The position numbers and the translations under genes are program-made. DNA of 64,000 nt from Pseudomonas sp. (GTDB lineage: Bacteria; Pseudomonadota; Gammaproteobacteria; Pseudomonadales; Pseudomonadaceae). The stretch's first letter is position 1; each line of letters opens with the position of its first letter. Where the stretch lies: assembly GCF_002796985.1 (NCBI RefSeq), contig NZ_PEKX01000017.1, forward strand, positions 1 to 64,000, given 5' to 3'. Of the stretch, positions 23,878-33,318 are shown piece by piece. Below the pieces are notes generated by a model. The model was not told where the DNA came from and did no database searches. It saw only the letters and a list, made by a program, of their open reading frames with translations.

Positions 23878-25236
23878 ATGAACTTCAAGCCCACCCTGAT
23901 CGCCACCGCCCTCGGCCTGACCCTCTGCGGTCTGGCCCAGGCCGCGGTTTCCCCGCAGGACGCCGCCCAGCTCGGCAGCACCCTGACCCTGGTCGGCGCC
24001 GAGAAAGGCGCCAGCAGCGACGGTTCGATTCCCGCCTACGCTGGCGGCCTGACCACCGCCCCGGCCAGCTTCAAGGCCGGCGACAGCATGCGCCCGGACC
24101 CCTTCGCCGGTGAGAAGCCGGTGCTGGTGATCGACGGCAAGAACGTCGACCAGTACAAGAACGAGCTGTCCGCTACCACCGTCGAACTGGCCAAGCGTTA
24201 TCCGACTTTCCGTGTCGATGTCTACCCGACCCATCGCAGTGTCGCGTTGCCGGAAACCGTGCTGGAGAACAGCCGGAAGAACGCCGTCACCGCGCAATCC
24301 CTGGAGGGTGGCACGGCTATCGACAACGCGCTGCCGGGCGTGCCGTTCCCGATCCCGAAGACCGGCGCCGAAGCCATGTGGAACTTCCTGCTGCGCTACC
24401 AGGGGGTGAACATCAAGGCCAAGTACGACTCCTGGAACGTCGACTCTTCCGGCAGCGCCAACCTCGCCACCACCGGCCAGGCCTTCATCAACTACCCGGT
24501 GTACGAAGACCTCACCCAGCCGGTGAAGGGCTCCGAGGTCTACTACCAGATGAAGCTGTACTACAGCGGCCCGGCCCGCCGCGCCGGCGAGGCGATGATG
24601 CTCAAGGACGCCGCCAACCCGCTGCAGCAGCCGCGCCGCGCCTGGCAATACCTGCCCGGCCAGCGCCGTGTGAAGCTCGCGCCGAACCTGGCCTACGACA
24701 CCCCGAACCCCGGCATGGCCGGCGCCGGCACCTATGACGACGTGTTCGTCTTCAACGGTGCGCTGGACCGCTACGACTGGAAGCTGGTGGGCAAGCAGGA
24801 AATGGTCGTGCCCTACAACACCTACCGCCTCACCTACGTCAACGACATCAAGCCGGTGGTCACCCCCAACCACCTTTCGCCCGACTACGTACGCTGGGAG
24901 AAGCACCGCGTATGGGTCGTCGAAGGCACGCTGAAGTCCGGCGCGCGGCACATCTACGCCAAGCGTCGCTTCTACCTCGACGAAGACAGCTGGGTGGCCC
25001 TGGCCTCCGACCAGTACGACGCCCGCGGCCAGCTGTATCGCGGCTCCTTCGCCTTCCTCAGCCAGAGCTACGACAAGCGCATCCCCGATGCCACCCCGTT
25101 CATGATCTACGACCTGACCGCCGGCTCGTACAACATCAACGGCGTGGTCGGCCCGTACGGCGGCATCAGCTACATCGACCCGCTGGCCAAGACCCAGTGG
25201 TCCCCCGAGGCGCTGGCCGGTAGCGGCATTCGCTGA
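23878..25236 (+). CDS. DUF1329 periplasmic protein
   Basis: A 452-residue exported protein with signal peptide LIATALGLTLCGLAQA, then the family start VSPQDAAQLGSTLTLVGAEK. Conserved family parts seen are VYPTHRS, PGQRRVKLAPNLAYDTP, EMVVPYNTYRLTY, HRVWVVEGTLK and RRFYLDEDSW. The fold resembles lipoprotein carriers of the LolA/LolB sort (family knowledge), consistent with moving a hydrophobic ligand across the periplasm. It follows DUF1302 after 41 bp. A paralogue in the same relative order is at 45707-47074. Confidence 0.9.
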   Translation: MNFKPTLIATALGLTLCGLAQAAVSPQDAAQLGSTLTLVGAEKGASSDGSIPAYAGGLTTAPASFKAGDSMRPDPFAGEKPVLVIDGKNVDQYKNELSATTVELAKRYPTFRVDVYPTHRSVALPETVLENSRKNAVTAQSLEGGTAIDNALPGVPFPIPKTGAEAMWNFLLRYQGVNIKAKYDSWNVDSSGSANLATTGQAFINYPVYEDLTQPVKGSEVYYQMKLYYSGPARRAGEAMMLKDAANPLQQPRRAWQYLPGQRRVKLAPNLAYDTPNPGMAGAGTYDDVFVFNGALDRYDWKLVGKQEMVVPYNTYRLTYVNDIKPVVTPNHLSPDYVRWEKHRVWVVEGTLKSGARHIYAKRRFYLDEDSWVALASDQYDARGQLYRGSFAFLSQSYDKRIPDATPFMIYDLTAGSYNINGVVGPYGGISYIDPLAKTQWSPEALAGSGIR

Positions 25237-25337
25237 CCAGGGACGCGGTGGCCCGGCCTGTTGCAAAGCGGGGCCGCCGCGGCTCCTGCAGCGAAAGCCG
25301 CAGGAAAAGATGCGAAGAGAGTTGTGAGGAAAGCACC

Positions 25338-26438
25338 ATGCAGATCCCCTTCAAGCGCCTGATGCTCCTGGGCGCCTTGCTGCTGGCGGGCGGCGCTCAA
25401 GCCGGCGAAACGGCCGCAGAGTTCGTCGACGTGCTCGACCTGCCGGCCCCCCACAGCGCCGACCCCAGCCATGCACCGCTGCTGGCCGTCACCCGCGTCG
25501 ACAAGCGCCTGGTGAGCGTCGGCCAGCACGGCCACATTCTTTACTCCGATGACGGCGGCATCAGTTGGCGCCAGGCCGAGGTGCCGGTCAGCTCCGACCT
25601 GACCGCCGTGCGCTTCCCCACGCCACAGGACGGCTGGGCGGTAGGCCATGACGGCGTGGTCCTGCACAGCGCCGACGGCGGCTTGCACTGGCAGCGCCAG
25701 CTCGACGGCCGGCAGATCGGCCAGTTGATGCTCGACTACTACACCTCCCACCCGCAGCCGGATAACGCCACCTGGCTCGACCAGGCGCGGCGGATGCAGG
25801 AAGAGGGCGCCGACAAGCCGTTCCTCGACCTGTGGTTCCGCGATGCCCAGGAAGGTTTCGTCATCGGCGCCTTCAACCTGATCCTGCACACCCTTGACGG
25901 TGGGCGCACCTGGGAACCCTGGAACCACCGCATCGACAATCCGCAGGCGCTGCACCTGACCGCCATGGCGGCCAGCGGCGATGACCTGTTCATCGTCGGC
26001 GAGCAGGGCCTGTTGCTGCGCCTGGACCGTCAACAAGAGCGTCAACAAGAGCGTCAACAAGAGCGTCAACAGGAGCGCTTCGTCGCCCTGCAGTCGCCCT
26101 ATGCCGGCAGCTTCTTCGGCGTCGTCGCGCAGCCGGGCCTGGTGTTCGCCTACGGTCTGCGCGGCCATGCGATCCGCAGCCTCGACGGCGGCAAAAGCTG
26201 GAGCGCGGTGGACACCGGCCTGCCGGCGAGCCTGACCGCTGCCAGCTTCGATGCCAACGGCCGGCTGTACCTGTTCAGCCAGGCTGGCCAGGGCCTGGTC
26301 AGCGACGACCGTGGCGCCAGCTTCAAACCGTTGGAACTGACCGAACGCCTGCCCGTCAGCGGCGCTGTGGCCGGCCCTGGCCGGCTGCTGCTGGTCGGTG
26401 CCCGCGGCGTCCGCGAGAACGCGATGCCGGTGCGCTGA
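25338..26438 (+). CDS. YCF48/BNR-repeat exported protein
   Basis: A 366-residue protein with a signal peptide (LMLLGALLLAGGAQA) and a beta-propeller made of YCF48-type repeats with Asp-box-like motifs: YSDDGGISW, HSADGGLHW, HTLDGGRTW, RSLDGGKSW. Proteins of this kind are regularly encoded next to MMPL/RND transporters in Pseudomonas and may assist their assembly. A charged insert of four exact RQQE units (residues ~231-246) is encoded by four 12-bp DNA repeats and looks recently expanded. It lies between DUF1329 and the MMPL gene on the same strand. Confidence 0.82.
   Translation: MQIPFKRLMLLGALLLAGGAQAGETAAEFVDVLDLPAPHSADPSHAPLLAVTRVDKRLVSVGQHGHILYSDDGGISWRQAEVPVSSDLTAVRFPTPQDGWAVGHDGVVLHSADGGLHWQRQLDGRQIGQLMLDYYTSHPQPDNATWLDQARRMQEEGADKPFLDLWFRDAQEGFVIGAFNLILHTLDGGRTWEPWNHRIDNPQALHLTAMAASGDDLFIVGEQGLLLRLDRQQERQQERQQERQQERFVALQSPYAGSFFGVVAQPGLVFAYGLRGHAIRSLDGGKSWSAVDTGLPASLTAASFDANGRLYLFSQAGQGLVSDDRGASFKPLELTERLPVSGAVAGPGRLLLVGARGVRENAMPVR
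26028..26075 (+). repeat. Four tandem 12-bp units inside the YCF48-like gene
   Basis: The unit CGTCAACAAGAG occurs four times, the last with one A-to-G change. Each unit adds Arg-Gln-Gln-Glu, so length changes keep the frame. The tract falls between propeller repeats and could vary between strains by slippage. Confidence 0.9.
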
Positions 26439-26497
26439 GCGCGCCGGTGTTTCGCCCGTACAAGAGCCATAAGAACAAGAGATAGAGAGACAGCCTC

Positions 26498-28933
26498 ATG
26501 GTCGACCTGAAGCAAGGCGAGATGCCTGTAGTCCGCGAACTGCGGGACTTTGACACCCACAGCGGCAACCTGCTGGAGCGCCTGGTGTTCAACCACCGCG
26601 CGCTGTTCATCGCCTTGATCGCCCTGGTCACCGTGGTGCTGGGCTACATGGCCGTGACCCGTCTGGAGATGCGCCCGGCCTTCGAGAAGATGATCCCCCA
26701 CGGCGATCCCTACATCCGCAACTACCTGGACAACCGTGCCGCCTTGCGCGGCCTGGGCAACTCGGTGCGGGTGGTGGTGGAGAACCCCAACGGCGACATC
26801 TTCGACCCGGCCTACATCGACAGCCTGCGGCAGATCAGCGACCAGCTGTTCCTCAGTCATGGCGTCGACCGTGCCTGGATGAAGTCGCTGTGGTCACCGG
26901 CAGTACGCTGGACCGAGGTCACCGAGGAAGGCTTCCAGGGCGGCCCGGTCATGCCCGATGGCTACGACGGCAAGCCCGAGGCCATCGGCCAGTTGCGCCA
27001 GAACATCGCCCGCGCCGGCATCGTCGGCAGCCTGGTGGGCAACGACTTCCGTTCCAGCATGCTGGTGGTGCCGCTGCTGGACCGTGATTCGGCCACCGGC
27101 AAGGGCATCGACTACCGCGAATTCTCCCGCGCCCTCGACGACCTGCGCCTGAAGTACGAGTACCTGGGCGACGCCCGTGCCTTCGCCGCCGGCGAGGAGG
27201 GCAAGGGCCCGGTGCGCCTGCACGTGATCGGCTTCGCCAAGCTGGTGGGCGACCTGATCGACGGCCTGGTGCGGGTGATGCTGTTCTTCGGCCTGGCGGT
27301 GGTCACCGCCTTCGTCATCATCTTTTTCTACACCCGCTGCCTGCGCAGCAGCCTGCTGGTGATCGGCTGCTCGCTGCTGGCGGTGGTCTGGCAGCTCGGC
27401 CTGGTGGCCTGGCTGGGCTACGCGCTGGACCCGTACTCGATCCTCGTGCCGTTCCTGATCTTCGCCATCGGCGTGTCCCACGCCACGCAGAAGATGAACG
27501 GCATCATGCAGGACATCGGCCGTGGCACCCACAAGCTGGTGGCCGCGCGCAACACCTTCCGCCGCCTGTTCCTGGCCGGCGTCACCGCGCTGCTGTCAGA
27601 CGCGGTGGGCTTCGCCGTGCTGATGCTGATCGACATCCCGGTGATCCAGGACCTGGCCATCGCCGCCAGCATCGGCGTGGCGGTGCTGATCTTCACTTCG
27701 CTGCTGATGATGCCGGTCGCGCTGTCCTACGTCGGCGTCAGCCAGAAGGCCGCCGCGCGTGCCCTGCGCGAGGATCGCCAGGTGGACCGCCAGCAGGGTC
27801 TCGGCAAGCTCTGGGCGCTGCTGGATCACTTCACCGAGCGGCGCTGGGCGAGCATCGCGCTGATTGTCGCCGCGCTGATGGGCGCTGGCGGGCTGCTGGT
27901 CAGCCAGCACCTGCAGATCGGCGACCTCGACGCCGGCGCCCCGGAGCTGCGCGCGGACTCGCGCTACAACCGTGACAACGCCTACATCACCAGCCACTAC
28001 GCGCTTTCCAGCGACCTCTTCGCGGTGATGGTGAAGACCGCGCCGGAAGGCTGCCTGAACTACCGCACGCTGGTTCTCGCCGACCGCCTGGGCTGGGCGC
28101 TGCAACAGCACGAGGGCGTACAGGCCACCACCTCGCTGGTCAACGCGGTCCGGCAGATCACCGCCGGCACCTACGAGGGCAACCCCAAGTTCGCCAGCCT
28201 GCAACGCAACCAGGACGTGCTCAACTACGCCGCCCAGCAGGCCTCGGTGAACACCCCGGAGCTGTTCAACACCGAATGCTCGCTGATGCCGGTGATCGCC
28301 TTTCTCAAGGACCACAAGGCGCAGACCCTCGACGAAGTGGCCGGCATCGCCGAGAACTTCGCCCGCGCCAACAGCACGCCGGACCGCCAGTTCCTGCTGG
28401 CCGCCGGCAGTGCCGGGATCGAGGCAGCGACCAACCGCGTGGTACGCGAGGCCAACCACCGCATGCTGTTCTACGTCTACGCGGCGGTCGGCATCTTCTG
28501 CCTGATCACGTTCCGCAGCTGGCGTGCGACCCTGGTGGCGCTGCTGCCGCTGGTGCTCACCTCGATCCTCTGCGAAGCGCTGATGGTGATGATGGGCATC
28601 GGCGTGAAGGTTGCCACGCTGCCGGTGATCGCCCTGGGCGTGGGGATCGGCGTGGACTACGCGTTGTACCTGCTCAGCGTGCAGCTACAGATGCAACGGG
28701 CCGGGCTGCCGTTGTCGGTGGCCTACCAGCAGGCCGTGGCCTTCACCGGCAAGGTGGTCGCGCTGGTTGGCGTGACCCTGGCGGCGGGCGTCATCACCTG
28801 GGCCTGGTCGCCGATCAAGTTCCAGGCGGACATGGGGATCCTGCTGACCTTCATGTTCCTCTGGAACATGCTCGGGGCGCTGATCCTGATTCCGGCGCTG
28901 TCACACTTCCTGTTGGGTGGTCGGAAGCTCTGA
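26498..28933 (+). CDS. MMPL/RND-superfamily transporter
   Basis: An 811-residue inner-membrane transporter with the duplicated RND plan: helix 1 (residues ~35-52), a periplasmic loop of ~200 residues, helices 2-6 (~255-425), helix 7 (~455), a second loop, and helices 8-12 (~650-800). GDLDAGAPEL and GVGIGVDYALYLLSV are typical of bacterial MMPL proteins such as hopanoid or lipid exporters. It lacks an HlyD adaptor and instead follows DUF1302, DUF1329 and YCF48 genes, with which it probably forms one envelope transport system for a hydrophobic compound. Direction of transport is unknown. Confidence 0.88.
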   Translation: MVDLKQGEMPVVRELRDFDTHSGNLLERLVFNHRALFIALIALVTVVLGYMAVTRLEMRPAFEKMIPHGDPYIRNYLDNRAALRGLGNSVRVVVENPNGDIFDPAYIDSLRQISDQLFLSHGVDRAWMKSLWSPAVRWTEVTEEGFQGGPVMPDGYDGKPEAIGQLRQNIARAGIVGSLVGNDFRSSMLVVPLLDRDSATGKGIDYREFSRALDDLRLKYEYLGDARAFAAGEEGKGPVRLHVIGFAKLVGDLIDGLVRVMLFFGLAVVTAFVIIFFYTRCLRSSLLVIGCSLLAVVWQLGLVAWLGYALDPYSILVPFLIFAIGVSHATQKMNGIMQDIGRGTHKLVAARNTFRRLFLAGVTALLSDAVGFAVLMLIDIPVIQDLAIAASIGVAVLIFTSLLMMPVALSYVGVSQKAAARALREDRQVDRQQGLGKLWALLDHFTERRWASIALIVAALMGAGGLLVSQHLQIGDLDAGAPELRADSRYNRDNAYITSHYALSSDLFAVMVKTAPEGCLNYRTLVLADRLGWALQQHEGVQATTSLVNAVRQITAGTYEGNPKFASLQRNQDVLNYAAQQASVNTPELFNTECSLMPVIAFLKDHKAQTLDEVAGIAENFARANSTPDRQFLLAAGSAGIEAATNRVVREANHRMLFYVYAAVGIFCLITFRSWRATLVALLPLVLTSILCEALMVMMGIGVKVATLPVIALGVGIGVDYALYLLSVQLQMQRAGLPLSVAYQQAVAFTGKVVALVGVTLAAGVITWAWSPIKFQADMGILLTFMFLWNMLGALILIPALSHFLLGGRKL

Positions 28934-29009
28934 TCGTGCCGGCTGGCGCGCTCGGGATGCGCTTTGTAGCGGGCCATGCCCGCGCGCGTACCGCACGGCA
29001 CCGCATCTC

Positions 29010-29041
29010 ACAAAGGCACAAAGGCACAAAGGCACAAAGGC
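29010..29041. repeat. Four tandem 8-bp units after the MMPL gene
   Basis: The octamer ACAAAGGC is repeated four times without change in the gap between the MMPL gene and the convergent helicase gene. It is non-coding and may be variable by slippage. Confidence 0.85.
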
Positions 29042-29071
29042 TAATCGCGGTGCAGGGGGCCGCGCTCAGGG

Positions 29072-31387
29072 TTACAGCAACAAATCCCCCTGTGGCGCCT
29101 TGAATCGCGGCGGGTCGGCAATGAACCTCAGCCGCTCCGGTTTCCACCACCCCGGCAGCAACCGCCGCACTGCCGGCTGGTTGAAACGGTCATCGAGCAG
29201 GTAGATCACCCCCGAATCCGTGGGCGTGCGGATTACCCGGCCGGCTGCCTGGACGACCTTCTGCAAGCCGGGGAACAGGTAGGTGTAGTCGTAGCCGTCG
29301 CCGAACATTCCCTGCATGCGCTGCTTGATCTCCTCGTTGACCTCGTTCACCTGCGGCAGCCCCAGCGTGGCGATGAAGGCGCCGATCAGGCGCTCGCCCG
29401 GCAGGTCGATGCCCTCGCCGAAAGCGCCACCGAGTACAGCGAAGCCAATGCCGCGCGAGCCGGTGGTGAAGCGGTCGAGGAAGGCCTGGCGCTCCAGTTC
29501 GTTCATGCTGCGCGACTGTGCCCAGTGCGGGATGTCCGGGTGCTCGGCGGTGAAACGCTCCAGCGCCTGCTGCAGGTAGGCGTAGCTGCTGAAAAAGGCC
29601 AGGTAGTTGCCGGGGCGCGCGCGGAACTGCCGGGCCATCAGGGTGCTGATCGGCGTGAGGCTGGCCTCGCGGTGCTGGTAGCGGGTGGAGAGATTGCTCA
29701 GCGCATGGACTTCCAGCTGTTCGGCGTGGAAAGGCGACTCCACTTCGCGCCAGCCGGTGTCTTCGGGCAGGCCGAGCAGGTCGGCGTAGTAGTGCGCCGG
29801 CGTCAGCGTGGCGGAGAACAGTGTGGTGCTGTGGGCCACCTTGAAGCGGTCGGCGAGGAAGGGCGCCGGCACCACGTTGCGCAGGCACAGGGTCGAGAGT
29901 ACGCGCCGCGCGCTGACATCGTGGCGAGTGATGTCGAACAGCGAGTGCGGCCCGTAGGCCTCGGCCAGCCGGCAGAACAGCATGGCGTCGAGGTAGAAGC
30001 GCAGCAGCTCGGCCTCGTTGCCGGTGGGCTGGTCGGTGAGGTGGTCGGTGATGGCGCTGACGGCTTTCTGTAGCGCGGCGATGAACAGGTCGGGGATGGT
30101 CGGGTAGATCTGGTAGTCAACGTCCTGGTCCTGGTGCAGCTGGTTCCAGTGCCGGCCGACGCGCTCCAGCGCGCTTTTCAGCTTGGCCGGGGCGACCTTG
30201 CGCAGGGCGTTGAACTCGTCCTGGTCGAGCTCGGCGCTGTACATGCCGCGGCCGCGCTCGATGAGGTTGTGCGCCTCGTCCACCAGCAGGGTGACCTTCC
30301 AGTCATTGAGCACGGTAAGGCCATAGAGCAGGGCGGTCATGTCGAAGTAATAGTTGTAGTCGCCCACCACCACGTCGGACCAGCGGCACAGCTCCTGGCT
30401 CAGGTAGTACGGGCAGACCTGGTGCTCCAGCGCCACCTTGCGAACCGCTTCCTGGGTCAGCCAGCACTGCTTGAGCGCGGCCTCGCGGGCGGCGGGCAGG
30501 CGGTCGTAGAACCCCTTGGCCAGCGGGCAGGATTCGCCGTGGCAGGCCTTGTCCGGATGCTCGCAGGCCTTGTCGCGGGCGACGTGCTCCAGCACCCGCA
30601 GCGGCTGGGCGGCCTCCTGCTGGCGCAGGGTCGCCAGGGCGTCGAGCGCGAGGCGCCGGCCGGGGGTCTTGGCGGTGAGGAAGAACAATCGGTCCAGCTG
30701 CTGGCCGGGGAAGGCCTTGAGCTGCGGGAACAGCGTGCCGAGGGTCTTGCCGATGCCGGTGGTGGCCTGCGCCATCAGCGTCTGGCCGTCGCGGGCGGCG
30801 CGGTAGACCGACTCGGCAAGCGTGCGCTGGCCCTGGCGGAAGTCGGCGTAGGGGAAGCGCAGCGCTTCCAGTCCCTGGTCGCGCTCGACGCGGTGAGCGC
30901 TTTCCTGCTCGGCCCACTGCACGAAGCGCTGGCATTGCAGCTCGAAGAAGGCGCGCAGCTCGTCAGCGGCGAAGCGCTCGCGGAACTCGGTTTCCTTCTG
31001 GGTGATGACGTTGAAGTAGACGACGGCGAGATCGATAGCATCGATCTCCAGCGTCTGGCACAGCAGCCAGCCGTACACCTTCACCTGCGCCCAGTGCAGC
31101 AACCGGTGGTTCTGCGGGATGCGTGCGACGTCGCCGCGATGGGTCTTCACCTCTTCCAGCAAGTTGGCGTTCGGGTCGTAACCGTCGGCGCGGCCGCTGA
31201 CCACCAGCCCCGGATATTCGCCACGCAGCGGAAGTTCGGCGATGTAGCCCAGCCCCCGGCGGGAGACCACCGTGGCGTGCCCGGCCATGCCTTCCTGGGC
31301 GGTGGGCGCGGGGGTGAAGCGCAAGTCGAGGTCACCTTCCTTGGCGGTGAATTCGCACAGCGCGCGCACGGCGATGGCGTAGCTCAT
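29072..31387 (-). CDS. XPD/DinG-family helicase with N-terminal nuclease-like domain
   Basis: A 771-residue superfamily 2 DNA helicase. Walker A is ATTGIGKT (208-215), the DEAH box is at 370-373, and cysteines C275, C282, C287 and C325 are placed for an iron-sulfur cluster as in XPD. C-terminal motifs include GGAFGEGIDLPGE and QAAGRVIRTPTD. Residues ~64-82 read GRADGYDP...LLEEVKTHRG, a PD-(D/E)XK-like pattern, so the N-terminal ~150 residues may be a RecB/Cas4-type nuclease domain. Its ATG overlaps the stop of the FAN1-like gene by 4 bp. The true start is 31387; the longer frame runs inside the upstream gene. Confidence 0.88.
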   Translation of the reverse strand: MSYAIAVRALCEFTAKEGDLDLRFTPAPTAQEGMAGHATVVSRRGLGYIAELPLRGEYPGLVVSGRADGYDPNANLLEEVKTHRGDVARIPQNHRLLHWAQVKVYGWLLCQTLEIDAIDLAVVYFNVITQKETEFRERFAADELRAFFELQCQRFVQWAEQESAHRVERDQGLEALRFPYADFRQGQRTLAESVYRAARDGQTLMAQATTGIGKTLGTLFPQLKAFPGQQLDRLFFLTAKTPGRRLALDALATLRQQEAAQPLRVLEHVARDKACEHPDKACHGESCPLAKGFYDRLPAAREAALKQCWLTQEAVRKVALEHQVCPYYLSQELCRWSDVVVGDYNYYFDMTALLYGLTVLNDWKVTLLVDEAHNLIERGRGMYSAELDQDEFNALRKVAPAKLKSALERVGRHWNQLHQDQDVDYQIYPTIPDLFIAALQKAVSAITDHLTDQPTGNEAELLRFYLDAMLFCRLAEAYGPHSLFDITRHDVSARRVLSTLCLRNVVPAPFLADRFKVAHSTTLFSATLTPAHYYADLLGLPEDTGWREVESPFHAEQLEVHALSNLSTRYQHREASLTPISTLMARQFRARPGNYLAFFSSYAYLQQALERFTAEHPDIPHWAQSRSMNELERQAFLDRFTTGSRGIGFAVLGGAFGEGIDLPGERLIGAFIATLGLPQVNEVNEEIKQRMQGMFGDGYDYTYLFPGLQKVVQAAGRVIRTPTDSGVIYLLDDRFNQPAVRRLLPGWWKPERLRFIADPPRFKAPQGDLLL

Positions 31388-33033
31388 TCGCACTCGTCCG
31401 CCTCGCCCTGCCAGCGCACGTAGCAGACCTCCACCGGCATGCCGTGCTCGGCGCAAAAGGCCAGCCAGCGCTTCTGGTTGTCCTGCAGGCGGTCGCCGGG
31501 GCCCTTCACCTCGATCATCCGGTAGCGCGCCTCGGCGGGCCAGAACTGGATCAGATCGGGCATGCCGGCGCGGTTGGCCTTCGGGTCGGCCAGCAGGCGC
31601 TCGAACCACAGTTTCAGGTGCGCCGCCGGCAGGCAGTGCAACGCCTGCTCCAGCAGGCTTTCGTCGAGCACCTCCCAGTGCACGAAGGGCGAGAGGATGC
31701 CGGATTTGGCGGCCCAGGTTTCGCGGATCGCCGGCCGATACGCGTCGCTGTCCAGCAAGGCCAGGCGTGCGGCGAAGGCTTCCGCGCGGCGGCTGACGAA
31801 GTCGCTGCGGTTGAGGTCGCTCGGCCCCGCCTGGAAGGGGTGGAAGAAGGCGCCGGGCAGCGGGGCGAAGATCACGTCCCAGCAGAGCAGGCCGAACAGG
31901 CTGCAGATCAGCGCGTTCTCTACGTAGTGCACTGGCGCTTCGTCCTCGTGGAGTACGGCCTGCACGGCGAACTCGACGTTGACGTCCGGGCGCGGCAGCT
32001 CCAGGTCGATGCGCAGCGGCAGCGCGGCCTTGGCGGCTTTTTCCTTCGGCAGGCCGAGCTGGCGGACCAGCCGGGTCAGCGCGCGCTCGACCAGTTGCAG
32101 CTCGCCGTCGCTTTCCGGCGCGGCCAGCGCGGCTTGCACCAGCGCGTGGGCTTCCTCGAAGCGTTGCAGACGCTCCAGCACGCGAACCTGCCGCTGCCGC
32201 GACCCCCCGGCCGCAGTGCGCTGGTACAACGCCAGCGCGGCGTCCAGCTCACCTTCGCGCTCCAGCTGGTAGGCCATGCGGTACAGCAGGCGGCCGTGGC
32301 GGGTTTGCAGGTAGGCGTTGTCGCTGTGGAAGTCGCCCAGTTCGGCCAGCAGCTCGCCGATGGGCTCGCCGGTTTCGAAGCGGACCGCACCGTTCCACAG
32401 GTGGATGTAGGCTTCCAGGTCGTCGCGGCTGCGGAAGGCGCGGGAATCGGCAGTGAAGGGGACGGTTTCGTAACGGAAGATGCCGAGGTCAGCCAGGACG
32501 AACTCGGACCAGCCCTGCTGCAGGTTGCCGAAGAAAAGCAGGCGCAGGCGGTCGCACAGCGGCGTTGCCATCAGGGTGTAGAGGTGGTCGAGGTCCGGGT
32601 ACCAGCCGGCGAAGGGCTGTACCTGCTCGTGGTAGGCATGCAGATGTTCGTAGAGCTCGGCTTTCTTCAGCGAGCCGCGTGGCAGGTCATCGCGGAAGCG
32701 CGCGAGCAGTTCGTCCTTGAGCAGCAGCGGCAGCAGCTCTGCCAGCGCGAGCGGGTAGGCGTCGTCGAGCCAGCCCAGCTCCAGCAGTGGCGCGGCAGCG
32801 GCAGGGATGTCACCGATCTCCGCGTAGCTCAGCTTGCCGGCGCGAAAGTGCGGCCCCTTGCGCATCACCAGCCGCACCAGCAGCGCCCGCGAGGCGAGCG
32901 GCAGCGCGCGGAAATCGGCAATGAACCGGGCTTCCTCGGCGTCGAGCAGGTCGGCGTAGCGTTCGTCGATCCAGTCGAGGGCGCGGTGGAAGTTGGTCAG
33001 GTAGTAGAGGCTGGGCTCGAGCGGCGCGTGCAT
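31384..33033 (-). CDS. FAN1-like structure-specific nuclease (VRR-NUC)
   Basis: A 549-residue protein with the C-terminal VRR-NUC nuclease domain: GMPDLIQFW, then MIEVKGPGDRLQDNQKRW, the PD-(D/E)XK residues of FAN1. The middle is helical and TPR-like; the N-terminal ~100 residues resemble the DNA-binding part of bacterial FAN1. FAN1 enzymes cut 5'-flap structures and act in interstrand cross-link repair, and a P. aeruginosa homologue has been studied structurally. It is the first gene of a two-gene operon with the helicase, which suggests joint action. Confidence 0.9.
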   Translation of the reverse strand: MHAPLEPSLYYLTNFHRALDWIDERYADLLDAEEARFIADFRALPLASRALLVRLVMRKGPHFRAGKLSYAEIGDIPAAAAPLLELGWLDDAYPLALAELLPLLLKDELLARFRDDLPRGSLKKAELYEHLHAYHEQVQPFAGWYPDLDHLYTLMATPLCDRLRLLFFGNLQQGWSEFVLADLGIFRYETVPFTADSRAFRSRDDLEAYIHLWNGAVRFETGEPIGELLAELGDFHSDNAYLQTRHGRLLYRMAYQLEREGELDAALALYQRTAAGGSRQRQVRVLERLQRFEEAHALVQAALAAPESDGELQLVERALTRLVRQLGLPKEKAAKAALPLRIDLELPRPDVNVEFAVQAVLHEDEAPVHYVENALICSLFGLLCWDVIFAPLPGAFFHPFQAGPSDLNRSDFVSRRAEAFAARLALLDSDAYRPAIRETWAAKSGILSPFVHWEVLDESLLEQALHCLPAAHLKLWFERLLADPKANRAGMPDLIQFWPAEARYRMIEVKGPGDRLQDNQKRWLAFCAEHGMPVEVCYVRWQGEADECE

Positions 33034-33288
33034 TTTTGAGGAATAGGGCGGGCACTGGTTTTACATACAGTGGCAAGGATGGCGTGATGGGGGCTTGGCC
33101 GCAAGGGCTGTGGCGGCCTTTCATCGGGTCGGGACGAGTTGAGCAAGGCGGTGGTTGCCTGTCGGGGCTTTCTATTTCTACTGCTGCGCGCCCCGCTCCG
33201 CAGGACGAGGGGGTTCGGGCGGGGCATTGGTGACTCTTCGCTCCGCTCCAGTTTCCTCTCCCTCAGGGAGAGGATTAATAGACAAGGG

Positions 33289-33307
33289 AAACCCCTGCAC
33301 GGGGTTT
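33289..33307 (-). terminator. Hairpin after the MarC gene
   Basis: A 7-bp stem (AAACCCC / GGGGTTT, loop GTGCA on the minus strand) starts 11 bp after the MarC stop. The following TTTCCC is only weakly U-rich, so this is a weak terminator. A second inverted repeat (CCTCTCCCT / AGGGAGAGG) at 33254-33273 belongs to the REP-like family also seen near 10600. Confidence 0.45.
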
Positions 33308-33318
33308 CAGAAGCAGAG

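Noticed and set aside
26028..26075. Short CRISPR-like array
   Set aside because: The units are 12 bp, contiguous and in frame within a gene; there are no spacers or cas genes.
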